Assembly (NCBI GenBank): GCA_003214465.1
Contig: QCLO01000017.1
Span: 1 to 38,971 of the forward strand
Direction: 5' to 3'
DNA length: 38,971 nucleotides
DNA from: Acidimicrobiales bacterium AG-414-N20
GTDB lineage: Bacteria > Actinomycetota > Acidimicrobiia > Acidimicrobiales > MedAcidi-G1
Positions 15,617 to 24,489 of this stretch are shown in pieces. The notes beneath the pieces are model-generated. The model had not been told where the DNA came from and ran no database searches. It saw nothing but the letters and a program-made list of their open reading frames with translations. Each line of letters begins with the position of its first letter. Position 1 is the stretch's first letter. A program made the position numbers and the translations under genes.

Positions 15617-18205
15617 ATGAGTGTTCTGTCACGTGTTCTTCGAAGTGGTGAGGGGAAAAAACTTAAAGCCATTGAATCTTTGGTCCCCGATATAAATTCT
15701 CTTGAACCAGAAATAGAAAAACTGTCAGATCACGCCCTTCAGTCAAAAACAGATGAGTTTAAACAGAGACTGGAAAGAGGCGAGGACATCAATGATTTAC
15801 TGGTTGAAGCATTTGCTGTTGTTCGTGAAGCTGCGCAAAGGGTTATAGGGCAGCGTCATTATGACGTTCAGATGATGGGAGGTATAGCTCTTCACCTTGG
15901 TTGGGTAGCGGAAATGAGAACAGGGGAAGGTAAAACTCTTGTATCGACTCTTGCCGCATATTTGAATGGTCTAACGGGTAGGGGTGTTCATCTTTGTACT
16001 GTCAATGACTATTTAGCCACTAGAGACAGTGAATGGATGGGCCAGCTACACAAATGGCTTGGCTTGTCTGTGGGCTTAGTCGTGCCTTCTGTTTCTGATC
16101 GGATTGAAAAAAGACAGGCGTATCTATCTGACATTACTTACGGCACTAATAATGAACTTGGGTTCGACTATCTGCGTGACAATATGGCTTTAAGTAAAGA
16201 TGAACTTAGCCAACGTGGTCATGCTTTTTGCATCGTTGATGAAGTGGATTCAATTTTGATCGACGAAGCTAGAACACCTTTGATAATCAGTGGAAAAGCG
16301 AGTGATGCTTTGGAGCTTTATCAAAAATTTTCTTCAGTAGTTAAAAATTTAAAACGCGATACACATTATGACGTAGACGAAGAGAAACGCATTATTGCTC
16401 CGACTGAAGAAGGTGTAAGAGCAGTTGAAAGGGCTTTAGGAGTTGAAAATCTCTATGATCAGGTTTCATCTAATCTGGTTCATCAGTTGCATTCAGCTAT
16501 TAAGGCAAAGGAGCTCTACCAAAAAGACCGTGACTACATCGTGTCCGATGGTGAAGTAAGAATTGTTGATGAATTCACAGGGCGTGTGCTTGAGGGTCGC
16601 AGATGGTCAGATGGAATACATCAAGCTATTGAAGCAAAGGAAAGAGTCTCTGTAAAAGAAGAAAATCAGACCCTCGCTACTATTACTTTGCAGAATTATT
16701 TTCGGATGTACGAAAAACTCTCCGGAATGACAGGAACAGCTTCAACAGAAGCAGCTGAGCTGTCAGGTATTTACGGTTTGCAGGTAGTAACTATTCCTAC
16801 GCATAAGCCAATGGTTAGAGATGATCGACCTGATCTTGTTTACAAAACAGAGGCAGGTAAGTTCCAGGCATTAGTCAGTGACATAGTTGAAAGGCAATCA
16901 AAAGGTCAACCTGTGCTTGTAGGAACTATTTCTGTTGAAAAATCAGAAAAGATTTCACGCGAATTGGAAAAACGAGGAATTAATCATGAGGTTCTAAATG
17001 CAAAACAACACTTTCGAGAGGCTGACATAGTTTCGCAAGCTGGGCGTCCAGGCGCTGTCACAGTTGCAACGAATATGGCTGGAAGGGGTGTTGACATAAT
17101 GCTTGGAGGGAACCCGTCAACTTTAGGAGAGAAAGTCCTTGAGAGCGGAGGACTATATGTTTTGGGTACTGAGCGTCACGAAAGTAGACGAATAGACAAT
17201 CAGTTAAGAGGACGCAGTGGTCGACAGGGGGACGTGGGGGAGAGTCGATTTTACTTATCTTTGGAAGATGAACTGATGAGATTGTTTGCGTCCGGAGCTT
17301 TAAAAAATGTTATGGACAAAACCCTTCCTGAAGATGTACCGATTGAATCAAAAATGGTCTCAAAAGCCATAGAGAGAGCCCAAACCACAGTTGAGCAAAA
17401 AAATGCTGAAGCCAGGAAAAATGTTCTGAAGTACGACGAAGTCATGAATGAACAGAGGAAGGTAATTTATAGAAGACGAAATGAAATACTGAATGGTGCC
17501 GATCTCAGAGATTCTGTGTTAGAAGCTATTGACGGAGTTGTTGGTGAAACACTCGATACATTTTGCTCAGAAGAGTTGCCTGAAGAATGGGATTTAACAG
17601 GGTTATTAAATGAAATAAACGGGTACTGGCCCAACAGTATTACTTTGAGTGATTTTGATTCAATTCAAAATATTTCTGACCTCGAAGAATTCTTGACAGA
17701 AAGCGCTCTTGAAGCTTTTGAATCTCGAGAAAAAGATTTGGGCTTGGAAACTCTGCGTGAAGTTGAAAGACAGGTCATGCTGAGAATAATTGACCAAAGA
17801 TGGAGAGAGCACCTATATGAAATGGATCATTTACGCGACGGTATTCATTTGAGAGCAATGGCGCAAAAAGACCCAACTACTGAATGGCAAAGAGAAGGTT
17901 TTGAACTTTTTCAGCAATTAACAGAACTTCTGCAACGAGACCTAGTTCGTTACATTATGCGAGTTCAGTTGTCGTCTTCCGACAATGAAGACCGTACACC
18001 TGAAGAGGTGACTACAAGTGGACCTGAGGGTCCAGTAACGGGAGCAGCGGCTGTCGCCATGGCTGCAGGTGCCCCAACCGAAGTGAAGGAGAGCAGACAA
18101 GTAGTTACGGAGCAGAAAATAAAAGACGTGAAAGAAGCAACTCCTAGAAATTCTCCTTGTCATTGTGGGTCTGGACGAAAATTTAAACATTGTCACGGTC
18201 GTTGA
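15617..18205 (+). CDS. secA: Preprotein translocase ATPase SecA
   Basis: SecA drives protein export through SecYEG. Its 862 residues include Walker A MRTGEGKT, the DEVDSILIDEARTP helicase motif, the preprotein cross-linking region, ATNMAGRGVDI and the RGRSGRQGD motif. The C-terminus ends with the zinc-binding SEC-C motif CHCGSGRKFKHCHG, which contacts SecB or ribosomes in other bacteria. A linker rich in Ala and Gly precedes it. A TAGTCT box lies eight bases before the ATG and no ribosome binding site is seen. This is the housekeeping SecA1 type; the shorter SecA2 lacks the zinc tail. Confidence 0.97.
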   Translation: MSVLSRVLRSGEGKKLKAIESLVPDINSLEPEIEKLSDHALQSKTDEFKQRLERGEDINDLLVEAFAVVREAAQRVIGQRHYDVQMMGGIALHLGWVAEMRTGEGKTLVSTLAAYLNGLTGRGVHLCTVNDYLATRDSEWMGQLHKWLGLSVGLVVPSVSDRIEKRQAYLSDITYGTNNELGFDYLRDNMALSKDELSQRGHAFCIVDEVDSILIDEARTPLIISGKASDALELYQKFSSVVKNLKRDTHYDVDEEKRIIAPTEEGVRAVERALGVENLYDQVSSNLVHQLHSAIKAKELYQKDRDYIVSDGEVRIVDEFTGRVLEGRRWSDGIHQAIEAKERVSVKEENQTLATITLQNYFRMYEKLSGMTGTASTEAAELSGIYGLQVVTIPTHKPMVRDDRPDLVYKTEAGKFQALVSDIVERQSKGQPVLVGTISVEKSEKISRELEKRGINHEVLNAKQHFREADIVSQAGRPGAVTVATNMAGRGVDIMLGGNPSTLGEKVLESGGLYVLGTERHESRRIDNQLRGRSGRQGDVGESRFYLSLEDELMRLFASGALKNVMDKTLPEDVPIESKMVSKAIERAQTTVEQKNAEARKNVLKYDEVMNEQRKVIYRRRNEILNGADLRDSVLEAIDGVVGETLDTFCSEELPEEWDLTGLLNEINGYWPNSITLSDFDSIQNISDLEEFLTESALEAFESREKDLGLETLREVERQVMLRIIDQRWREHLYEMDHLRDGIHLRAMAQKDPTTEWQREGFELFQQLTELLQRDLVRYIMRVQLSSSDNEDRTPEEVTTSGPEGPVTGAAAVAMAAGAPTEVKESRQVVTEQKIKDVKEATPRNSPCHCGSGRKFKHCHGR

Positions 18206-18209
18206 TAAC

Positions 18210-18231
18210 GGTTCAATTATAGGAATTGACC
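18210..18231 (+). terminator. Weak hairpin between secA and prfB
   Basis: GGTTCAATT and AATTGACC can pair with one bulged T across a five-base ATAGG loop, directly after the secA stop. The following run of T is short and comes some bases later, so any termination would be inefficient. Confidence 0.3.
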
Positions 18232-18260
18232 TTCGCCACTTTTAGGAGAAATAATTATAA

Positions 18261-19361
18261 ATGAACGATTTTCCAGAAGAAATTTCGACTCTTCGTCAAC
18301 GTTTGAGCGAAGCTGAAAAATATCTAAGAATCGACGAACTTAAAAATCAGAAAATTTCTTTGGAGGAAGAATCTGCTGACCCTGATCTTTGGAATGATCA
18401 GGATAAGGGCCGTCAAGTCCAGACCGACTTGTCAAGAGTGGTTGAAGATTTGGAGCGTTATTCGGTTTTACAGAGTCGGATAGAGGACGCTGAGACGCTA
18501 ATCGAAATGGCAGTAGAAGAAAAAGATCAAAGTTTGGATGAAGAAATTGAAAGATTAATTTCTGAGACAGTCGAAGATTTTGATTCCCTAGAGGTTCAAA
18601 GTCTTCTTTCAGGAGAATATGACGCGGAAGACGCTGTCTGTCAGATTCAATCAGGAGCTGGTGGCACTGATGCCCAAGATTGGGCTGAAATGTTATTACG
18701 CATGTATACAAGGTGGGCTGAAAATAAAGGTCTGAATATAGAACTAGATTCAGTTTCGCCAGGAACTGAAGCAGGAATCAGTTCAGCCGAGTTTATAGTC
18801 CGGGGGCGTCACGCTTTTGGATTTCTTCAAAGTGAAAGAGGTGTGCATAGATTGGTGCGTATTTCCCCATTTAATAAAGAATCTAAAAGACATACCGCTT
18901 TTGCTTCTTTTCAGGTAGTTCCTTTTTTTGAAAAAGTTACAGAACAGATAGAAATTGATGAAACAGAATTACGTATAGACACTTATAGATCTTCTGGGGC
19001 TGGGGGTCAGCATGTGAATGTAACTGACTCTGCGGTGCGGATAACTCATACTCCTACCGGAATAGTCACCTCGTGCCAAAACGAGAGAAGTCAACACCAG
19101 AATCGTGACAGAGCGATGCAAATGCTAGCTGCAAAATTGCTCGACCTAGAGAGGCAACGTCGAGATGAGCAAATTGCTGAAATAAGTGGTGAACAGTCAA
19201 ATGTTGATTTTGGAAGTCAAATACGTTCGTATGTTTTACAGCCCTACCAAATGGTTAAAGACTTAAGAACAGATTTCGAGATCGGTGATGTGGCTAGAGT
19301 TCTTGATGGTGACCTAGATGAATTTATAGAGTCTTACCTACGTTGGAATAGAGCGCGATAA
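18261..19361 (+). CDS. prfB: Peptide chain release factor 2
   Basis: RF2 ends translation at UGA and UAA. The 366-residue frame includes the N-terminal coiled coil, the stop-codon-reading SPF tripeptide in HRLVRISPFNKES and the catalytic GGQ in SSGAGGQHVNVTDSAVR. The frame is unbroken, so the programmed +1 frameshift that controls RF2 in E. coli is absent here. AGGAGAA lies about ten bases before the ATG. The order secA-prfB-ftsE-ftsX is a common actinobacterial arrangement. Confidence 0.96.
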   Translation: MNDFPEEISTLRQRLSEAEKYLRIDELKNQKISLEEESADPDLWNDQDKGRQVQTDLSRVVEDLERYSVLQSRIEDAETLIEMAVEEKDQSLDEEIERLISETVEDFDSLEVQSLLSGEYDAEDAVCQIQSGAGGTDAQDWAEMLLRMYTRWAENKGLNIELDSVSPGTEAGISSAEFIVRGRHAFGFLQSERGVHRLVRISPFNKESKRHTAFASFQVVPFFEKVTEQIEIDETELRIDTYRSSGAGGQHVNVTDSAVRITHTPTGIVTSCQNERSQHQNRDRAMQMLAAKLLDLERQRRDEQIAEISGEQSNVDFGSQIRSYVLQPYQMVKDLRTDFEIGDVARVLDGDLDEFIESYLRWNRAR

Positions 19362-19512
19362 ATTGCATGAAGAAACCTTAATGAAATGTATTGTTGTAAC
19401 CTTTCTGGTACCTTCTCCGCAGTGCAGAAAGTTATTTTTATGAGAGATTTATCGACTGAAATGGATTGCGATCTTCAACTTTTTAACAATGGAGACACCT
19501 TAGGAGGTCAAA

Positions 19513-20190
19513 ATGATTCGCTTTGAAACTGTCACGAAGACCTATAAAGGTGAAGTAGTCGCTCTCAGGGAAGCGTCTGCAGAAATTCAGAGAGGTGAGT
19601 TTGTATTTCTGGTAGGCCCCTCAGGCTCGGGTAAGTCAACTTTTATACGACTAATAAATAGGGAAGAAGTCCCAGATGCTGGAAAAATATTGGTTGCCGG
19701 AAAAGACGTTAGCTCCCTGAGTTCATGGAAGGTTCCTTACTTGCGACGTAATATCGGCTACGTATTTCAGGATTACAAGCTTTTACCAAAAAAGACTGTA
19801 ACTGAAAATGTGGCCTTTGCTTTAGAAGTTATAGGAAGGCCTCGACCTATCATCAAACGTCAGGTTCCCGCGATTTTAGAACTTGTTGGTCTTTCAAGAA
19901 AAGCAGATCGTCTTCCAGAAGAACTTTCAGGAGGTGAGCAGCAAAGGATTTCAATTGCAAGAGCTTTCGTCAATAGACCCCTAATATTGTTAGCGGATGA
20001 ACCAACCGGAAATCTAGATCCCGCAACCTCCGTGGGTATTATGAGGCTTTTAGATCGAATAAATCGGAGTGGTACTACTGTTGTTATGGCTACTCACGAC
20101 CGTGGCATTGTGGACACAATGAGACGCAGGGTAATCGAGTTGGACAGAGGGATGCTCGTTCGCGATGAATCACGTGGGGTTTACGAATGA
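19513..20190 (+). CDS. ftsE: Cell division ATPase FtsE
   Basis: FtsE is the ABC ATPase of the FtsEX complex that activates peptidoglycan hydrolases at the septum. Walker A is GPSGSGKST, the Q-loop is [13 protein letters not shown], the signature is [14 protein letters not shown] and Walker B is [12 protein letters not shown], with the switch His in MATHDRG. The length of 225 residues is normal. A perfect AGGAGG lies six bases before the ATG, one of the strongest ribosome binding sites in the window. The 151 bases before it hold no gene. Confidence 0.96.
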   Translation: MIRFETVTKTYKGEVVALREASAEIQRGEFVFLVGPSGSGKSTFIRLINREEVPDAGKILVAGKDVSSLSSWKVPYLRRNIGYVFQDYKLLPKKTVTENVAFALEVIGRPRPIIKRQVPAILELVGLSRKADRLPEELSGGEQQRISIARAFVNRPLILLADEPTGNLDPATSVGIMRLLDRINRSGTTVVMATHDRGIVDTMRRRVIELDRGMLVRDESRGVYE

Positions 20191-20223
20191 AGCAATGTTT
20201 TATGATAGCGAAGGTCGACTGAA

Positions 20224-21120
20224 ATGATTTTCAGATTCTGGTATTTTATCCGCGAGACTTTTGTTAGTCTCTGGCGAAATCTCAGTTTGACTCTCGCTGC
20301 AATTCTGACCGTAGCTATTTCTTTGGCGTTAGTCGGCTCCTCTCTACTTATTAGAGAAGGCGCGGATCAGGCAACGGCGCAATTCCAGGAAGGAGTTGAG
20401 TTTATTGTCTTTATGAATGCTGATGCACTGGAAAATCAAAATGAAGCAATCAGAAAAGTCCTGGATACAAGTCCGGCAATTAAGGAGTATGTCTATGTCG
20501 ACAAATTCGCGGCTTATGAAGAGTTTCGTGAACTGTTTGTTGATAAGCCTGAATTGGTAGAGAGCGTAACACCTGAAATAATGCCTCCTTCCTACCGGAT
20601 TGTTCCAAGTGACCCAGATGCAGACAATGTCACAGAATTAGCCAGACAGTTTTCAGAACAACCTGGGGTTAAAGAGGTTGCAACTGCGACAGAGGCTATT
20701 AGACAAATAGAGGATTTTTCAACGAGAGTCAGTCAAGCTCTTTTATTGGCAGCAATAGTTCTCGTAGCGGTTTCGGCTGTCCTTATTTTAAATACTGTTT
20801 TCACCGCTATATCAGCACGTAAAACTGAAATTGAAGTCATGAAACTTGTCGGAGCTACAAATTGGTTCATACGAATACCATTTATGTTGGAAGGAACCAT
20901 CCACGGACTGATGGGGGCTGGGCTCGCAGTTCCAGCTTTGTTTGTTGTTGATAGCAAGGTTCTAGCTTATTTTCAGGAATCAGAAGCGGTCCCTCTTTTT
21001 AGAGGTTTCGCAGTTCCAGATGGATTCGTATGGAATACAAGTATTTGGATACTAGTTATTGGAGCAGCGATAGGAATGATCGGCTCGGCTTTTGCCGTAA
21101 CAAGATATCTGGATGTCTGA
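20224..21120 (+). CDS. ftsX: Cell division membrane protein FtsX
   Basis: FtsX is the permease-like partner of FtsE. The 298 residues contain one N-terminal membrane segment (about 22-42), an extracellular domain (about 45-165) that should contact a hydrolase or its activator, and three C-terminal segments. VMKLVGATNWFIRIPFMLEGTIHGLMGA is the conserved family motif region. The gene lies 33 bases after ftsE. The Rieske gene follows three bases after the stop, so the four genes to 22536 may share a transcript. Confidence 0.95.
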   Translation: MIFRFWYFIRETFVSLWRNLSLTLAAILTVAISLALVGSSLLIREGADQATAQFQEGVEFIVFMNADALENQNEAIRKVLDTSPAIKEYVYVDKFAAYEEFRELFVDKPELVESVTPEIMPPSYRIVPSDPDADNVTELARQFSEQPGVKEVATATEAIRQIEDFSTRVSQALLLAAIVLVAVSAVLILNTVFTAISARKTEIEVMKLVGATNWFIRIPFMLEGTIHGLMGAGLAVPALFVVDSKVLAYFQESEAVPLFRGFAVPDGFVWNTSIWILVIGAAIGMIGSAFAVTRYLDV

Positions 21121-21123
21121 CCT

Positions 21124-21474
21124 TTGCCAGTAGAAGGTAGCTATCAAATAACTGATGTAGAACTTCCTCAGCCAGGTCAGATAACTGAAACCTCGATAGA
21201 TGGATTTGATCTAGTTGTATGGAGGACAGAAAAAGGTGAGTTGTGTGCCATGGAAGCCCGATGTCCACATCAGTGGACACATCTTGCTTATGAAGGTGTA
21301 GTTGTAGGAGAGGAAATAATTTGCACTACTCACTTTTGGCGTTTTTCAACAACAGGGCAAGGTTGTAAAGAGAACATAAGAGGTAGGAGAGACCCCAAAG
21401 GGAATATTGAAGTTATGCCTTGTTATGAGAAAGATGGAAAACTTTGGATATCTACAGGAAAAGGAGATGTCTAG
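21124..21474 (+). CDS. Rieske [2Fe-2S] ferredoxin-like protein
   Basis: This small soluble electron carrier has 116 residues. The cluster ligands are seen as Cys47-x-His49 and Cys67-x-x-His70 (CPHQW and CTTHFWRF), with 17 residues between the pairs. No membrane anchor, signal peptide or fused oxygenase domain is present. The start is TTG 21124, three bases after ftsX, without a clear ribosome binding site. The stop touches the start of the methyltransferase. It may feed electrons to an oxygenase encoded elsewhere; none lies next to it. Confidence 0.88.
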   Translation: MPVEGSYQITDVELPQPGQITETSIDGFDLVVWRTEKGELCAMEARCPHQWTHLAYEGVVVGEEIICTTHFWRFSTTGQGCKENIRGRRDPKGNIEVMPCYEKDGKLWISTGKGDV

Positions 21475-22536
21475 ATGGATAAAGATCTTGATTTAGAAAA
21501 ATTGTCGAAGTACTCATTAGACACTTGGCTATTCAAACAAGGTGAAATGGTTTCTTTGGTAATACATCTAGGTAACCGTTTGGGCCTCTATGAAGCGATG
21601 GACGGAGCTGGAAATATCACGTCAAAAGATTTGGCTAAATTCACAGAGTGCCATGATAGGTGGATTCTGGAATGGCTTCGTTGTAATGCGGCCGCAGGTC
21701 TGATCAAAACTGCTGACGGAATTAATTTTGAATTAGAACCTGAAGCTGCTGCGGTTCTAGCTCAATCCGACAAACCCACCTATGCAGCTGCAGTTTTCGC
21801 AAATTTAAAACCAATTGAAGTTGTAGATGGAATAGCAGAAGCTTTTAAAACCGGAATCGGGTTGAGTTATGACGGGCAAGGAGATGGCTCGGAGCACGCA
21901 GTTGAAGCTATGTGCGGACCAATGTCGAAAGCATTGTTGCTTTCGCAAGTCCTACCCATACTCAACGGCGTGGAGGAGAAGATGAGAAAAGGAGCAAAAG
22001 TCATTGATGTGGGTTGTGGAACAGGACTAGCTCTAGAGCTTTTAGCTGATGAGTTTCCTAAATCGACTTTTATTGGGTATGACCCGTCAAGTAGAGCTAT
22101 CGCAGTAGCCCGAGAAAGATTTTCGTCATACGGAAACGTAGAACTTTTTGCTCTTGGTGCTGAAAGTATCCCTGATTCAAATGATGCTGATTTTGTGATG
22201 ACATTAGACTGCCTACACGATATGCCAAGACCCGATATCGCACTTAAGGCAATCCATGGCGCACTAAAAGATGATGGGACTTTGTTAGTTAAAGAAATCA
22301 AATCTTCTGCTACCTGGACTGATAATTTAAGGAATCCTGTACTCGCATTAATGTATGCCACTTCGATAACGACATGCTTGTCTTCTGCAATGTCAGATAC
22401 AGACACACTGGGATTAGGAACTCTAGGTTTAAACCCGGAATTACTCTCGGTGATGATAAAGGAAGCCGGATTTACTTCTTTTCATCAGCATAAAATAGAA
22501 GATCCAACAAATCTTTACTACGAAATTAGACTTTGA
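21475..22536 (+). CDS. SAM-dependent methyltransferase with N-terminal winged helix
   Basis: The 353 residues have an N-terminal winged-helix region (about 10-95), as in the Rv2258c type, then a class I methyltransferase fold. The SAM loop is KVIDVGCGTGLALELLADE (near residues 175-195), followed by the acidic FIGYDPSS motif and a VMTLDCLHDM segment. The substrate is unknown and is probably a small molecule. It begins at the base after the Rieske stop, which implies coupled expression. Its stop TGA is directly followed by the reverse-strand stop of the LysM lipoprotein gene. Confidence 0.85.
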   Translation: MDKDLDLEKLSKYSLDTWLFKQGEMVSLVIHLGNRLGLYEAMDGAGNITSKDLAKFTECHDRWILEWLRCNAAAGLIKTADGINFELEPEAAAVLAQSDKPTYAAAVFANLKPIEVVDGIAEAFKTGIGLSYDGQGDGSEHAVEAMCGPMSKALLLSQVLPILNGVEEKMRKGAKVIDVGCGTGLALELLADEFPKSTFIGYDPSSRAIAVARERFSSYGNVELFALGAESIPDSNDADFVMTLDCLHDMPRPDIALKAIHGALKDDGTLLVKEIKSSATWTDNLRNPVLALMYATSITTCLSSAMSDTDTLGLGTLGLNPELLSVMIKEAGFTSFHQHKIEDPTNLYYEIRL

Positions 22537-24327
22537 CTAATTTCCAAGAATACTTTTCGGGGAAGTAACGGGAAGAATGCATCCTGAATAATTCTGAATT
22601 TCCGTTTCTAGATCTACGCCACACGGAAACTGATATTTCGTCTGTTGGATCGATGAAGGTCTTGTAGGTTTTTCCAGAGTGAACGAACCAAAAGAAAGAC
22701 CGGGACTGTCCACGTGGCCAATGCTTGATAAGGATTCATGAATTCTTCGTCGAGTTGGATTAACCCCTGCATCGTAAAGAGCCCGTGCAATATAGCGAGT
22801 AATCGAGCAAATTCTTAAAACGGTTTCAGTCCTGCGCTTGTCGACAATATGTTGATCTAAATCAGAAACACGCAAATACTCATCAATACACATCTCCTCA
22901 AAAGGTGAGAATTGCCCCTCTCTGATTCTTTGCATTTCCACGTAAGGATAAGAGAAAATTATGGCTCCGTTGTAGTAATCGGCAACCCTGCTTCCCCCAT
23001 AGTTAAAGATGTGATTAGTGGACTGTTCATCGTCCTGGTAATTGAAAGCAGATTGAATTATTTGTGGTTTCGGTATGCCACTTTGAAGCATTTGGCTTAA
23101 GAATTCAGGTAATGAAATTGGATTAAGTGTAGGGAATAGAACATCAGGTGGGTTCTCTGCAAGTGCATCAATAACCACTTCCATTCCTGCATTGCAAAGG
23201 ATTCCACCTTCGCAGTTCAGAAAATGGAATTCAGGATCATAGTCGAGTTCACGAAGTGGTTCTACGAGCCCAGTTATCACAGATTCATAGTTGCCTAAGG
23301 AGTCATCTGCGATTACGGCAATCGATTGGTTCAATAGCAACCCCTCATTTTCGGCAAATTCGAGCATGAGAGAGAGGGCTTGTTCGGTTTCGAAAGAGTC
23401 AAGCAGAAGTCTGTTGTCAGAGCTAGTTACATTTTGCTTAGATAAAACTTTTGTTGTTACTAAAGCTGTTTTTTGTTCGTTGACAACGCAATGTTCTAAA
23501 GGTCCTGAGAATTGAGAAATATCAATCACTATTACAGAGGGGATTTCTTTGGTCGCGTTTATGCAAGCAATGTTTCCTAAAGTTGATATATCTATGTTGA
23601 AGGCTTTCAATGGAAAAGTAGTAACTTCTTGAAGATCAATTTTTCTGCCGTGGAAACCGCCACATTCTTCATTGAGTATTTGTATGAAAGAAGAAAACAT
23701 CTCCGCTGTATCACCGCTGAAATCTTCAAAACCTAAAGTTTTCAACTCGTCATTTGATGAGCTTATGGTGACCACTGAAACCGAGTTTTCCGTTATTCCT
23801 CTGCCTGTAGATTGAGGACCAAGTCCTACTTGAAGTTCTTCTCCAACACGAATTTCTTGTCCTACGAAAATTAAATTGGGGTTAGCAATATTGTTCATTT
23901 CAAGTATCTCTTCGAGTGTTAACTCATACTTCGATGCTATTTTTGCGAGCGAGTCACCTCTTTTCACTTCAACAGTTGCGGGGACAACTTCCTCTTTGAC
24001 AGGAGGATAAGTGGTGCAAAATGAATTTAGAGTTTGAAATGGGTGGGTTCGGTCAATTTGAGAATTCTCTTCAGAGAAATACGATAAAAAATTCTTAAAG
24101 TACTCGTTATTTTCCGTGTATTCACTAATTATTGCCTCATCATTTCTACTTTGATTAGAAGAATTGATATCGCTGTTTTCATTAATTGTGCTGGTACTGG
24201 CGTAACTCACTGATGTCCTTGTTATTTCAGTAGAAGCTGTTGTTTTACTCGTTTGATCATCAGTGGTAGAACAGGCAGATACGAGCAAGGAAATCAAGAT
24301 GAAAAACCTCACACTCCTCTTTGCCAT
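22537..24327 (-). CDS. Lipoprotein with LysM domain fused to substrate-binding-protein-like domain
   Basis: The 596-residue protein starts with a lipoprotein signal peptide: basic MAKRSVR, a hydrophobic stretch and lipobox V-S-A-C19. A Ser/Thr-rich linker (20-60) follows, then a LysM domain at about 118-162 (VKRGDSLAKIASKYELTLEEIL and NLIFVGQEI). The rest (about 180-570) resembles type I periplasmic binding proteins of the branched-chain amino acid kind, but weakly. No permease or ATPase genes are nearby. ATG 24327 is chosen over TTG 24351 because AGGAG lies eight bases upstream and the signal peptide begins there. A TTGACA lies upstream on the reverse strand at 24398-24403. Confidence 0.78.
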   Translation of the reverse strand: MAKRSVRFFILISLLVSACSTTDDQTSKTTASTEITRTSVSYASTSTINENSDINSSNQSRNDEAIISEYTENNEYFKNFLSYFSEENSQIDRTHPFQTLNSFCTTYPPVKEEVVPATVEVKRGDSLAKIASKYELTLEEILEMNNIANPNLIFVGQEIRVGEELQVGLGPQSTGRGITENSVSVVTISSSNDELKTLGFEDFSGDTAEMFSSFIQILNEECGGFHGRKIDLQEVTTFPLKAFNIDISTLGNIACINATKEIPSVIVIDISQFSGPLEHCVVNEQKTALVTTKVLSKQNVTSSDNRLLLDSFETEQALSLMLEFAENEGLLLNQSIAVIADDSLGNYESVITGLVEPLRELDYDPEFHFLNCEGGILCNAGMEVVIDALAENPPDVLFPTLNPISLPEFLSQMLQSGIPKPQIIQSAFNYQDDEQSTNHIFNYGGSRVADYYNGAIIFSYPYVEMQRIREGQFSPFEEMCIDEYLRVSDLDQHIVDKRRTETVLRICSITRYIARALYDAGVNPTRRRIHESLSSIGHVDSPGLSFGSFTLEKPTRPSSIQQTKYQFPCGVDLETEIQNYSGCILPVTSPKSILGN

Positions 24328-24489
24328 AGTTGAATCTCCTGAAATCCTCAAAATGTCGACCGTCGGATGAGACTAATGCCTAGTATTGCGAATGAAGTGT
24401 CAAGTTAATAATTGTAAATAAAAACTTTCAAGTGACTCACCTCAGGAGCGTCTATTGCGTAGCCTCTTGGAGAGACACAGAGGGCGACG

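Noticed and set aside
18261-18420. Programmed +1 frameshift in prfB
   Set aside because: The frame is continuous from ATG to stop, with no in-frame TGA near codon 25.
21867-22406. 179-codon reverse frame inside the methyltransferase gene
   Set aside because: It lies wholly opposite a well-supported gene and shows no family motifs.
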